64,000 nt of DNA from Stictocephala bisonia (Eukaryota; Arthropoda; Insecta; Hemiptera; Membracidae): contig JAQJVL010001182.1 in assembly GCA_035578905.1 (NCBI GenBank), forward strand, positions 124,001 to 188,000, read 5' to 3'. The notes beneath the pieces are model-generated. The model did no database searches, had not been told where the DNA came from, and worked only from the letters and a program-made list of their open reading frames with translations. This document shows positions 13,501 through 28,500 of this stretch, one piece after another. Numbering within the stretch: position 1 is the stretch's first letter; the number at the start of each line of letters is the position of its first letter. The position numbers and the translations under genes are program-made.

Positions 13501-16500
13501 AGACAACGTTAATTGGTCTTATATTATCAATTTTAATTGAGGATTCTTTTTTAAAAATTGGGACTACACTACTTATTTTAAATTTTTTTGGAAATATACC
13601 AGTTTGAAAGCTGAGATTAATTATATACACCAAAACAGGAGAGATTATTCTTGCTAATTTTTTTACAATATCAACAGATACACAGTCAAATCCAGTAGAT
13701 TTTTTATTTTTTAGATTTGCAATTGTATTTAAAACTTCATTTATATCAGTTGGAGCAATAAAAAAAGATTGCGGCCGCTGCCGTAAATTCCTATTTACCG
13801 GCGGCGGTGTGAGGGTGACTGAGCTCGGGCTAACCTGACCTTGAACCGAGATAAGATAAGAGTTAATCAGTTCAGCTATCTGCTTTGGTTCACTAACAAT
13901 CTCACCACTGGCCAATTCGATTTTTGATATGTTTTTGTTACTTGTTGAGCCAATTGAATTGTTTATAACTTTCCAATATTGCCTTGAATCACCATTACAA
14001 TTTCTTATTTTATTAGATAAAAAAATATTTTTTGCTCCATCAACGTCATTTTTTAATTTACAACAGAATGACTCAAAATATCTTTTAAAAGCTATGTCAT
14101 ATGGTCGTTTTTTAAGTAGTGTATACAACTGTTTGCGTTTTTTAATTCTACTTAATATATTTGCCGTTATCCATGGACTAATTGACCTGGCTTTACTTAA
14201 ATTATGTTGCTTGATATCTAATTTACAACTATTCATTGTGTTTGACAATAGTTCGTGGAAATTATCATAACAGTTATCTACATTATTTGATGATAAACAT
14301 ACATCCCAATTAACTTCTTCCAACTTACTTTCTAGTAAATTAAGGTCGTAACTAATTTTTTTTGGTGTTATGTCATGAGCAACATTACTAACTTTATTAT
14401 ACTTAAGTTTGTAAACATATTTTATACCCAACAAACAATGATCAGTCAGCCCTATATCAAAAATTGCACTTTTAAACAAACTCAAATTGTTATGTCGAAT
14501 GAAAATATGATCTAAAGTAGATTTAGATGAGTCTGTAATTCTAGTCGGATCGTTAATTAAAGAACTTAAGCCATTATTATTAAGCAAACTAATATAATTT
14601 TGAACATGTTGACAAGTATCTTGTAAACTAAGGTTAATATTTAAATCTCCGATAAAAATAATGTGATTTTTTATACTTTGCAATTTAGTTTCAAGTTCCA
14701 TGATAAAATTAGCCTCCGTGTGGCTGTGCAATCTATATAAACAAAAAATTTTGAAATAAACGCGCTCAAAATTTATGTTTAGTAACAGTACGTCAGCTGT
14801 TTCCATTTCTATACGAATTTGAGATACGTGTATATTTTCCCTAACATAACATAATACACCACCAGCTCTATAGTTATTATTACAATTTGCAAATATATTA
14901 TAACCAGGTAATTTATATAAATTAATTTCATCGTTATTAATCCAGATTTCACTTAATATAATAAAATGAATTTTGCTCTTAATTTGACTTAACTCAGCAA
15001 TTAAATTATTAAAATTTGATCTCATGCTTCGAATATTTACATGTAAAAAAGATAATGATTTGTCAGTTACTTCAGAATCATAAAAATAAGCTAGATCGTT
15101 TAGGTAAATGTTTGAATTCATTTATAGTTAAAAAAAAAAACTCATAAAAACATTTATATAAAAGATAAAAATCCTGGAGACTTCCATGCATAATTGAAAA
15201 TTTTTCATAAAAGTGCATTTAATGAGTAACCTTTACAACTGCTTTACTTAAAAACTACTCTACTTAAGGTTTTCAATGTCATCCACAGTACTCACTCTTT
15301 TCACTTTGTCTCCCTCACTTTTCCTGACGAAAAATTTCCCGTCATGACACCAGACAAAAGCGTATCCTATTCCCTGGCACTTCTTCTTGAGCTCGGCGAG
15401 GAACTGTTTGTTCTCCGGGGAGAGGTGGTCGTTGACGTACACTCTGTCCGGCAGGAAAGCCTTGTTGATCTTATCCGCGGTGAGATGAACACTTCGTTTT
15501 CTTGCTTCTCGGAACTTAGTGAGAAGACCGTCCTTGACAACTCGGTCGTGGAATTGGACCACCACAGCAGGGACGCGTGACTTGTTGTATGCAGGTACTC
15601 TGTGGGCTGCTGCGATGTGGCTCGGCTGCACTTCGACCCCCAGGGCTGCTCCCAGATCTCTTACGATGGTCTTGACGTGATTTCAATAGTCATTTTACTT
15701 GCTGTGTGACCTTTTTGAATTATATGCCAACAAGCTACATTGTCATAGCATAGGTAATTAAATATTTTATTTATGAAATCTTGGTGTATTTTGATGCTGT
15801 ATTATTTGTGCTTTCTCATTGCTCATATTGAGTTTTTTTGGTCGCTGTGTCTGTGTATTTTGCTAATACAAGAGTCCTTCAATAAGTAACAAAACAAATT
15901 ACTGCTGCTCAAAAACGGCTGAACAGATCTGCATGAAATTTTCAGAATATAAAGTTGGCAATTACATCTGGTCAGTTGTTCAATCATATTTTGTAAACAT
16001 AACCTCAAATGTAATCAGTTAACGATGGCGAGTCCACTTGAGAATTGCACCATGGAAGAACAACGTGCCGTGATCAGATCTTTCAGATCTTTAGCTGCGG
16101 GAGGTGAGGAAGCTAGTAAAATCCAAGAAAGAATGAAAAGTATATGGAGATAAGTATTTTAATCGTTTGAATGTTTACAAATGGGTAAGCAGTTTCCAAG
16201 TGGCTGTAAAAACGCTTCTGATGAAAAAAACGCTATGGACGACCGGTCAAAGTTGGGACTTCCGCTCTACAATCATGGATTGGCGTGTTGATTCCGTATA
16301 ATACAGTAGTGTGTATTTTTCAACAGGTGTGTTGAACTGATAAATGGAAAAGTAAACATGATTATTGGAGCTGTCCATAACTTTATTCACAATAAGCTGC
16401 AGTACAAGAAAGCCTGTGCGAGAAGGGTGCCCAGACAATTCACAGACGCTAACAAAGAAACTGGGATCTTTCCACATCCCCCCTACAGCCTTGACCTCGC

Positions 16501-19500
16501 CCCATCAGTCTTCCACCTGTTTGGACCCGTTAAAGAGGGTCTACGAGGCAAACATTTTCAATCCAATAATGAGGTCAAAAATTAGGTGCAAAAGTGGCTT
16601 CGAGATCAACCAAAAGAATTTTATGTCAAAGGTATTACAAATTAGTAAAAAGATGGGACCGGTGTTTCTGTCTAGACTTTATGATGATGGCTAGAAGATG
16701 ATTCATGAATATTTTAGTTATGAATATTAGAAAAATTAAAATTGACAAAGGTATTGTCTAAAGTGTTGTTCCTAGTTATGTACTACTTGTATTCACTCAG
16801 GAACTACAATGAATGTACACAATAAGGAACTAAAATTATCGAACAGAACTATTTGAACAGGTACACCAATAGGCCCATTTGGTAATCAGTAATATTTAAT
16901 CATTATTTTTTAGAACAGTAAAAATGTACAACCGTCAACCTATATTACAAAGTATTGCTAGTACTAAAGACATATTACTATTGGTTTCATGTTAGTTGTA
17001 TACACTTCTGATAAAATTCAATATTATTTAATAGAAAAGTTCAACTTTAGTTATTCTGCCTGATGTGGTGTGGCAGGTCAAGCTGGATAAAACATAAGTA
17101 ACTAACAAAAAACAGATTCAATAACTCATGGTAACAGATGGTAATCTCGAGAGGAGCTCCTAAAATTGGTTGCAATGCAAATCATGAAGGCATGGTGAAT
17201 TTTGATGAGACGAACGTGGCCGACTACATATTGTTGAAATCTTGTCTTTTAACACTTAGAAGCTTAAGCCCGTCTATAACATGGCTGCCGCCGACTATCC
17301 AACTTGCCTAAGCTAGTGTATATGACGGGCGACCGTATTTAATAAAATACTTTCATAATATCGACATATTAATGGGATCAGGTATGTTAATATATTTGTT
17401 GATTATCTGTCTTTATGTTTTGTGGTGTTTGGTATGTTTTCAAACCATTCGATGAAAAAAAAAGTTATAACCAGATGTCTACCGAAAGTCGCCGTCGGTA
17501 GTTGCCTTGAATGTCAGTTGTCACTTTACAACTATTTTGATACGCTGTGATCGTTGAACCTATTATTGTTTAGAGTTGTTTATTGTTAACAATTCTATAA
17601 AATCATCTGTATTATAGGTGCTTGATGTGAATATTGTATTTTATTTCTGTTTGTTTGTACAGTTATAGCTTATTATTTGTAATTTTGTACAGTTTTGTTT
17701 TGTATTTCTTTATCGATCAAAAATAATAACATAAAAATAGTCTGTATTTGTTTTCAGTTATTTCAAGTATTTATAAAAGTTCTGTTGTATTTATGGTTAG
17801 TATTTATTTTGTGCATATAATATGTGTATACGAGGTACAGTCAAAAAGTTCCCGGAATCGTCCAGAGACAAACAGCGTACTTGCCGGTGGGAATTTCGTT
17901 GTCTATCAGATAGTACTACTACTGAAGAAAAGGGATATAGGTAGCGCGAATATCGCCCAGCCGCCATTGTTCCTCCGTGAAGAGCACTTTTTGTATATTT
18001 GCGTGTTTACATTGTCGCTTTTTGAAAATTGATTTAATGAATAGCTAAAAAACAAATAATTTGGCACCTTACTTTAAAAGTCATCTTCTGGAACATTAAA
18101 ATGTCAATTCAAGCATACAAAATTAAGGCGATAAAGAAAAGCCAATTTTACGAAAGGCACGAATGTTTTCATGAAGATTGCATAAACATTGAAGTGACTC
18201 TCGTAGTGCACACCCTTCGACTACAACCACAGATGACAAAATTGACCGAGTTCGGCAAACTGTCAATGCAAACTGAAGAATAACAATTGATAATATCACA
18301 TATAAGGTAAATTTATCCACACAAAAGTTCTTATGCGCTTATGAGATACCATTAGGATGAAATGGCCTGAAAAATGAGTAGAAAACAATTGTTTTTTTTC
18401 TGCATGACCCCTGCACATCGATTCTTGTTAGTACATAAATACCCAGTGAAGCACTGTGTTACCACGTTAGAATATCCTCCATACTCGCTTGACCTCATGC
18501 TGGCCGATTTCTTCCAGTTCACATGGTGAAAACATCAATAAAAGGAAATCGATTTGCAGGTGCTAAAGCTGTCAGAAAAAGTGTAATAAAAGTATTGGAA
18601 TGCATTAAAAAAAATAAGTGTCAACAATTTTTTGACCATCTGTATGATCGTAGGGATGAGTGTATTGTTCTAGGAGAAGAGTATTTTGAAGGGAAATAGG
18701 TTTGTAAGTTTTTATCTTTGTCCAATAAACATATCTCAACCAATTCCAGGAATTTTTTGACTATACATTGTATAATCATGAGTGATCTTAGAAGTGATTC
18801 AATTTGTGACATTCTGTGTGATGATTCAGATGGAGACGATGATTTAGATAATGAAGTAAATCTTGAATTTATTGATGTATTGAATAAAAACATTGAAGAT
18901 CTGGTTCTTGACTCAGGATCAGAGGGGAATTGGATGAAGAGGATAAAGATCCTACCATTATGCATGCCACATTGCTTCAAATTATATCACACCACAACAA
19001 ATGATTTCAATTGAACTGAATGTAGCTATTTTTGTTTTTTACATATTTTACACAGTTTTTTCACTACTCTCACACTTTTGCAATATTTTTGAATGTATTA
19101 TATCAAATAAACTGACAAAACTTGGAATAAAATGAAATGCACTCCTCTGGTTCTCAAGTTATCTCGAGGGACGGTACCAATTGGTTGAAGTAAGGCATAT
19201 AACATCAAGATGTGAAACTGAAACCGTCAGATCAAAATGCCTCCCCACTACAAGAGGGGTCCCACAAGGCTCCGTACTAGGCCCAGTGCTGTTAATTCTT
19301 TTAACACATGACTTTACCAATTACATCAAGGACTACAGCACTGTGGTCATGTATGCAGATGACACCACTTTGCTCTGTAAAGGAAACACAGCAGATGAAC
19401 TAAGTATCAATGCCTACATATCATTAAACATAACCTATGACTACTGTGCCTCAAACGACCTCGTGGTGAATCCAGTCAAAACCAAACAGATCAACTTTGG

Positions 19501-22500
19501 TAGAAGAGCCCAGCACACCCCAGCTCTACCCGATGTATCTCTAGAGGAAAAGAGTAAACTCCTGGGCCTTACTCTAGATTCCAAACTAATCTGGAGCCCA
19601 CATATCCCGAGCTGTGTAAAAAACTAAACTCTGCTGTATATGTGGTGAGAAGGATGAAACAAATAGGCACAACAGATTTAGCTAAAGTGGCATATCATGC
19701 ACTTCTGGAATCCCACCTTAGGTATGAAATCGCTGTTTGGGGGGCAACCTCCTCCACCAACTTGAACAGAGTCCTCACCATCCAGAAGGCAGCAATAAGA
19801 TCTCTGGTGGAACTCGGCTGGCAAGAAAGCTGCAGAGAAGCATTCAAACATCTAAGAATCAAGACAGTTGTTGCTATTTACATCCAAGAAGTGATACTTT
19901 TAGTTGACAAAGCTGGCCTTCCTAGAAATACCAGAAATCACACGTACAACACTCTAAACGGAACAAATATTATCTTTCCTCACCATAGAACAACATTATT
20001 TGAAAAGAAGCCGACTTACATTGGTTCAAGACTCTACAACCAACTACCAAAATTAAATCAGGACTCTGACTGGACGTGCTCTAAAACAAAAACTTGACAC
20101 CTAGTTGACAGACCGACCCATCTATTCCATCGAAGAATTCTACACAAATACCAGAGGATGACCTTAAGAACTATTGTTATTTTACCTTTGTAACTGACGC
20201 CATTGCTTTTATTAAAGAAACTTTAAATAAAGATTATGATTGATTGATATATATTTCTGAAAAGATATTAATTACCCTTTAAAATGATATATAACACTTA
20301 ATTATCAAATATTTATAGTATATTGCAGAATTTTTCAATTTTAATATAAAAATGCCTAGGTAACTATAGAAACCGGTATATAAATGGCCTAGGCTTCAAA
20401 GTGTTAAGACGTATATTTTTAAAACAACTGTTTTACTAGTTTAGAATTTAAACTGTTTAGTATTAATAGAAAAACTTGTTCTACAGTATAATTTTAATGG
20501 TTTTAAAAGGATGAAATCCTTAAAAGAATTATTTATAGTAACTACATCCTTAAAGGAATGAGAATGTTTTTTCACTCTGCCATGGTAAATAAAAGTCTAA
20601 GAGTATTTTAAATGGATTTAAATTTAATTCCACATTTCAAATAGACTCCTCATGCCGCTCTGTTACAGAATAAACAAATTGCCAGCTCAGATTTTAGGGT
20701 GCATTACGCAGTGACAACCGACAAGTTAAAAGAATAAAACCTGCAATATTCAAGATACAAAACTCAAACACTAATGTTTGAGCTTTGTATTACGGGGTAA
20801 ATGGTTCCACTTAGTTGTAATTTTATCTAATAAGAAAATTCTTTTCATCTGATTGTCAAACCGGATGACATGGACAACCGATTATAGTCGAATAATCAAG
20901 GTTGTACTGTAATTAATTTCTCTTATTTAAAATAAATTAGAGTTAGTCACAAATAATGGAATAAACACAAATAGTTTTATTTTAAAACTTTGTTTGAGTA
21001 TGAATAGCAATGTGAATTAAAATACAGCGTTTTTATAAATTGGTTTTGGGTTCTAGCTTTTTTTGTATGTTTAGTGCCTGAATTGTTTAGTTTTTTGATA
21101 AGAAAGCAAATATCGTTTTGGTTTTTTTTCAAATGAATCCTTTAAACATACATATAAGGAAAGATAAAACACAAAATATGAAGATATTTCAAGGCAGTGA
21201 CCTAATTTTCAGATCATCAGAGTGGAAGAACCAACATTATGATAAACTGAAGATACGGCCAGTGGCATTGATATTTTTTCACGTTTTGTGCTTTATCCTT
21301 CCTTGTACGTACGTTCAGTAACTTACATAAAGGTATTTTTTACATAAGGTAAGTTTACTTTTCTATCATCAAAACTAAACATATTTTAGCACACTTTGAT
21401 GATCTATCATGTTTCCATTGCATATTGCATTGCATTTATTGGAAGAAAAATATTAATTTATTTGTCAGCTCATATGGCAAGGGCAAGACTAAGGGACCGT
21501 CACCAAGACAACCTGCGCCGTAAACTGGAAGTTTTGAAGGCAGAACAAGGTGTGGAGGAGGACGAGACTGAGGAAGTGGAAGGGGTGGCAGAACCAGAAG
21601 CCTCAGTGTCTGTGGAAGAGGTTGAACCAAAACAAGAGAAAGAAGAAAGTGAAGGATCTGAGTAAGTTTTATTTAAATGTTTGATTTATAGTCAGGAATG
21701 TCAAACAGAGGGAATCAGGCAATCATAAAGTTATATTTTTATCTGATAATTTACATTAACTCACATATGAAGAAAAAACATCTTGTGCTATTTCTATATT
21801 TTATATTACTCACTAGAATGCCCCACCTGCCCACACATGTACAGTGATATTGACCCACCCACATAGCCAACCTTAAATGTACAGTGGTATTGACCCACAC
21901 ACCCTTACATGTACAGTGGTATTGACCTACCCATCCTTAAATGTACAGTGGTATTGACTCACCCACCATTAAATGTACAGTGGTATTGACCCACACACCC
22001 TTACATGTACAGTGGTATTGACCTACCCATCCTTAAATGTACAGTGGTATTGACCCACCCATCCTTAAATGTACAGTGGTATTGACCCACACACCCTTAC
22101 ATGTACAGTGGTATTGACCTACCCATCCTTAAATGTACAGTGGTATTGACCCACCCATCCTTACATGTACAGTGGTATTGACCTACCCATCCTTAAATGT
22201 ACAGTGGTATTGACCCACCCACCCTTACATGTACAGTGGTATTGACCTACCCACACTTATAGGTGCAGTGGTTAACCCACTCAACAACCCTTACACATTG
22301 TCAACAGCACCAGTTTTTGCTCATAATTAGCTTGAAATTGACTTCCTTGCTCTTACAATTTTTTGTTTAGCTAATTCAGACACCAAAGGGTTGAAATTCA
22401 TTTTATATATTCCTTCTAATGTTGAAATATTATTTTACATCATTGTGTAACGTCTCAAGATATTGTAAATTTCAAAGCACCAGTGAATTACTGTTTGTCA

Positions 22501-25500
22501 TTATGTTTAAAGAGAGTTCATATATCATTAATCATGACATTGAATGAACAGATCTTCAAAAAACTTGCTTGAAATTTAGAATGTAAGATATATATTGCTC
22601 TCTGTCAATCAAATATTGTGTTCTGATAAGCACTACATACTGTATTATCAGGAAAACAATCAGGGTGACGACCACCAACCTCGAAAAGCTGGAATAAGAC
22701 TTGAATTTACGGAACCTTGAAAAAAGATTGATTTAGACTTAATCTTTGCTAATATTACTTTTTGTTATTGTTAGGTGACAGTTAATTATATTTATTTTAT
22801 TATTAAAATGCACTAAAACAGGTAATCACCCAATTACATTGGTGTAATTTATTAGTATTTTATATTGTATTCTATATATATTGTATTACTATTGTATTGT
22901 ATATTGTATTACTAAAATAAACAGATTTTCATTTCATTTCAATATAATTCCAAGATAAATAATATTATTGTAGTACTGGGCAGTGAAGAAAAAAATTAAT
23001 ATAATAAAGGAAGAATACACAATATTACAAGATAACAAAATAAAAATTATAAAATTTAAAGACAAAACATAAATAAAAAATTGAATTGGTCAGTGAGAAA
23101 AAATAATTAATTCAATTAGTATAATAGAGGAGGAATATACAAGAAACAATAACAATTATGGAATTTAAAACTAAAACATATAACAAAACAAAAAAATTGC
23201 AAACTATTTAAGTGCACTATTAGAAATTGTACTGTTTTCAGTGTTTTGACAACATTTTTAGTGTTGTGAAGAGTAGCAAGACATGATCTAATCCTACATT
23301 AATTCGTGACTTTTCTAATTGTCCACATTTCAGTTTTGTTTTGTTGCTATATAGAGTACATAGTATTTCATCATGCAAAATATGGTTGCATGAGTGGTTT
23401 TTTTTCAAAAATATTGGCTACATGTTTACTCTTTAGTAGTACTTTGAGATCTCACTTAATAAATTAAGATTTATTACATTGATATAGAGTTAACTAATTG
23501 TCCACTGCGTTTAGAGAAATTGCTATACGATTCTTACGTTGTGTTACAAGAGCTATAGGTCTTGTTTGCTATGATATATAAGATTAAGAATTACAGATAT
23601 CGCATGTTGCTGGTTAATTAGATAGCAATGAAAAAGCTTTCTATTTATATTTATTTATTTCTCTTTGTTAGTTGTAAATTGAATTACAAATTCAGATTTT
23701 AAGGAAGAATTTCATACTATGTAACCGTATCAATTAAAGTTTGCAGTATAAGAACTTGGGATCTCGTAACACATTGAGTGCTGTAGGATGGAGAGTAGTA
23801 ATAGACTTGCCTGACTCTAAAACTAGTATTTTTGTCTGCTTTAGGATTGATGAGGACCAGGTGGCGAACGCAATGCTGAACGAAAGCTTTGCAGATTATG
23901 ACTCTGGACAGTACAGCCCAAGTACCTCGTAACACATTGAGTGCTGTAGGATGGAGAGTAGTAATAGACTTGCCTGACTCTAAAACTAGTATTTTTGTCT
24001 GCTTTAGGATTGATGAGGACCAGGTGGCGAACGCAATGCTGAACGAAAGCTTTGCAGATTATGACTCTGGACAGTACAGCCCACAGTACCTCGTAACACA
24101 TTGAGTGCTGTAGGATGGAGAGTAGTAATAGACTTGCCTGACTCTAAAACTAGTATTTTTGTCTGCTTTAGGATTGATGAGGACCAGGTGGCGAACGCAA
24201 TGCTGAACGAAAGCTTTGCAGATTATGACTCTGGACAGTACAGCCCACAGTACCTCGTAACACATTGAGTGCTGTAGGATGGAGAGTAGTAATAGACTTG
24301 CCTGACTCTAAAACTAGTATTTTTGTCTGCTTTAGGATTGATGAGGACCAGGTGGCGAACGCAATGCTGAACGAAAGCTTTGCAGATTATGACTCTGGAC
24401 AGTACAGCCCACAGTACCTGAGTCCCTCACAGTTGGAACCAGGCACTTTGGTGACTACTGAGGAAGATGACAATAAGCGGCTTGCATTCGCTAGACTCCA
24501 GGTTCAGGGCACAGGCAAGAGTGTACAGGTGACAAGTTATTTTATCACTATCATAACTATTATTTTCTTTTGGTTGTTTATATAATTGGTTGAAAGGTAG
24601 ACTAAGATTAATAGGCTGTCAAATTCACTGAATAATATAATAATAAATATTTGACTGTTGAATGACTTTATAATTAATTGTTTGGTAAATCCTAAAAATG
24701 AATAAAAAAATGCTAGTGCACAAGACAGAATTTTAGTCTTCATATGAATGATTTTAGGTAGTTTACTATTGTCATGTTGAGTCCCTTGCACACAGTCATT
24801 GAAGTTCTGGAATGATTGCTACATAAATCATCTAACACAAATTTTAGGAGAAATAGGACATCAACACACTTACTTAAGAACACAAGTCCACTTAGAGCAG
24901 AAAAAAATACAAGAACAACACATTATTAACAAATGTTCAGTGCTACTGGCACTTTCATCAGGTGAGAGGAGACTGGCCCTGACTGAAGTCCTATCTCTCT
25001 GGCCTAGTGCCCTTTAACCTAGCGTAACACAAATTTTGTATCGTACCTATGGTGGGCGAGAGGGATTTTTTAAATGGGTCGTTTAAGAGGCAATTGGGAA
25101 GATTCTTGTATAGATAATTGTCTTATTTATAGATAGAGCGAGAAAGAATGATAGGGAAAAGAGTGTTAAGTTGTGTTGAAAAGTGGGTGATTACAACATT
25201 TTATTTCCTGAATGAATGTGAATGCCTTTGGTTAGTTTGAGTGAAGAACTACTAAGCTAAGTTAACCCTATACAGGGAAATAGGGCATATCATATGTTGT
25301 ATCAAACGCCTGTGCCATCGAGAAATAGAGCATATCATATGTTCTAGATTAAACTCAATAAACATATACTTATCATCAAGCAAGCACAAAAAACATGGTA
25401 TCAATCGACATAGAATGTTCTATTCTCTAAATTTCAGATTTTTAATAATTTTTTCATGCAATTTTATAAACGTAGAAAATAAATTAAAACGAGCAACTTC

Positions 25501-28500
25501 CACTCAATTCCCACCTGGCAGAGGTCGGGAGTGGGGAAAATGGCCGATGTTTGTGGCATGACTGAAGAATAACCAGAAGACGGAATAAGGCGTAGTAAAT
25601 GTCAGTCTGCAGAGAATGAAATACTCTATCCACCTATACAAATTGCTGCATTGGGTAAAAACTTTTTTGCATGTTTTCGAAAAGCAAGGAAAGGCATAAT
25701 TTATGCTGTCGATATAAGTTGTTGCTAAAACTTTATTTTTGGTTTTAATCTAACAATTCTTCTATATTTCTATTCAGAAATATGTCATGTACCTAGTTTT
25801 AGTACCTACAAACATTCTAAAAATTATTTAATATTTTTTATTATGATTATAATGTGCAATATTTTCAAGTGCTGTTTACAAAATTTGCACACGTTGACTT
25901 ATGGTGTTATAAGTTTTATACTTTTTGGAATAATTTCATATATTTTACATTTTTTCTTGTAGCTAACAGATTGTACTAATGAAGTACATATAGAAAAAAT
26001 TACAAAAAATTATACATAGGCCTTATTTTTGGTTGTTGTGAAATGTTTCACAGACATGTTTTGTTTCCATAGTAACATTTTTATTTTCCCCAATAAACAA
26101 AAAATATAAACATATGTTTTAGGGTACAATATGAATATTTGTCCTGAACAACTTTTTCTTGTCAATTCAATGCTGATATTTTTGTAATTTTTTCATGTAC
26201 TATTTGATTACCTATAATGATTATACTGTAAATTTGCACATTTTTGCGTTTTATAAAAACAAAAAATTCCTAAAAAAAACTTGTAGTTTATTAAAAATAT
26301 AACAACATATCATTATAGTCCACTAAATTCTAAACAATTTGACTATCTTGGAATTATTTAACAACATTTTTTAGTATCTGTAGTTAGGATTCAAATTGTA
26401 ATTTTCGTTCAATTTTTACACATTTGTTTCATTTCTTTCATGATAATAATTACTTACTAAAATGGTATGCAAGTTTTGATAGTAGTATGTGAATAGTGCT
26501 ATCCTTTGCTTAGTGAAGATTTAGCCTTTTCTTGAAAACATTATGCTAAAATGAAGCATATTTAGTATTTTTACAAAAAAGGCTTGCGAAGCGCCAAGAA
26601 TGGCACCTGCATTTTGGGAGTTTAGGGTTATGCATTGCTCACTCCAGGGTTAAGCTAATTAGAAATACATTTTTCAAAGATATTGAAAACTGCTTTGTGC
26701 TGAGGTTCAGGGCAGACTAAATTATTAGAGACACACATTAAAGATAGACAGCTATTAATCCAATGTCCAATTAGTATTCCTGGCTTGTAATTGTTATTGC
26801 GGCATTGTAGTGTTGTTAGGTGAGTTATGTGTCAAACAAGCCACACATGAGCACATGTGCTTTAACTTTATTTTTGAAATTTGTTAATGATGGAGTATCA
26901 GATGAGGAAGACAAAGGTTGTTGGACATTTGCCATCATTACATGAAAAATACCAATTACAATGTTTTGATTTGGTAAAACCCAAATCTTTTTCAAGTGCT
27001 AAAAACTAAATTACATCTATACAAACATGTTTTAAAACTACGTTCTTAAACTAATAAACTTATCTATATTAATAATTAGCTACATTTTAACCTAGATCCT
27101 AGAATGGGGTACAACAAAATGAACTTCTACTAAATATAAAAAAATGTTAACAGGGTGAAATTAATATAACCACTTAGGTGCTGCCAAGATCACGATATCA
27201 ACAAAAAATGTTAAAACACAATTAAATTAATATTCCAATCAGACTGAAATGAGATTACACTAACTAAGCATAAATAAATATATGGTACCTGAAAACAATA
27301 TTAATTTAAAATAACATTAAGCTAGCACAAAAATGATATATGTGACTCGGAAGGTCTGAGACTACTATCTAATCTAATTAACTATTACAACTACATTTTA
27401 ACCTGAAAAGACAACAATTATTAGGAATAAAACAATACAATAATCAAATATTACACAATGATGAAGTCTTACAACCTGCAGTGACGATGGTGTCTAGACG
27501 TCCCAGGTACGAAGTGAGGATGATTCAATCCAAATGCAGTGTCTACAAAGTTCCCTTCAAGGTGATAAAACGGAACTTCCCTCGTTTTACAAAATTAATT
27601 GCTATAAAATAATATGAACTTGACAAATTGGATTAAACAACTATAAAAGTTCATGAGATATTGGTAGCCATGTGACGTACTAACCTAAATACAGAACAAA
27701 AATGAATTAACATAAACAGGCACTATAATATGAAATCAAACAATTACACTGAACATTAATTGACAAACAAATAAACTACATTTCGACCGCAACCGTAAAT
27801 AAAAGCAAAAATTACAAACACTTACCCAAAAAGAACTTTAGTGAGACATGTTCACAGTAAGATCGTTGGCTACATGAACTGGCGAGTGGCGACAAGACAG
27901 ACGAATACAAACAGCAAACACGGAATAAAAAAATGAAACAGAGACTTAAACAAAAACCAACAAAGACGAAGGCTGAGCTATCCGAGAGATGACTTGTAAT
28001 CAGTTCTATCAGCACAAGACAAAGCTGTACATTATGTACTAAAGCTAATAACAGTTTTTATATAAAAACCTAGTTGTAAACATCATACAATACTAACTTT
28101 GAATGCACATATCACAGGATGTGAAGATACTAAAGTTACCCAAACATTAACAGTCAAGGGAGGTTCTGTTGGAAACTGCCCAGAAAGGATGCATATACAC
28201 ATGGATATTTCCTGGAGCTATTTAAATTTGCTGAAATCTGGGTTTTGAATAGGAATAGCATCATATTTCAGATAATTATCTACCCATATTTATTTGTCAT
28301 CCCATCATTATCCAAAGTCTTTGAAGGATTAACATATTAAGAAATAAAATCTTATTTAAAAAAAGGAAAACTTTTGATGCAACTAGTAGGACATTTTGCT
28401 GGAGTCTTGGATGGGTCTTAGGACTGTCATATCTGTGATTTTTGTAGGTCGTTTGACTGCATTTCATGTATATGACAATATCTGAATATAAATTCTCAAA

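Larger units (their letters stand above)
11765..15684 (-). mobile_element. Nearly full-length non-LTR retrotransposon (CR1/Jockey-like), 5'-truncated
   Basis: Minus-strand order from right to left: end of ORF1 (15683-15260), ORF2 endonuclease and start of reverse transcriptase (15121-13481), reverse-transcriptase core (13506-12574), a degraded C-terminal part to about 12200, and a 3' UTR ending in a simple ATTTC-rich tail near 11765. The missing 5' part of ORF1 indicates the usual truncation on insertion. It is the most complete LINE in the window, antisense inside cactin intron 5. Confidence 0.85.
17253..20403 (+). mobile_element. Composite piggyBac-like element holding a mariner and a LINE fragment
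   Basis: TTAA at 17249-17252 and 20404-20407. Ends CACTTAGAAGCTTAAG and, inverted, CACTTTGAAGCCTAGG (13 of 16). The only piggyBac coding remnant is the N-terminal acidic region at 18778-19014. A mariner (17831-18770) and a 5'-truncated LINE (from about 19152 to 20250) sit inside it, so it is older than both. Confidence 0.65.

Noticed and set aside
23717..24265. Repeated minus-strand and plus-strand open frames across the four-copy region
   Set aside because: Explained by the tandem duplication of the exon 7 start; the minus-strand readings are shadows.
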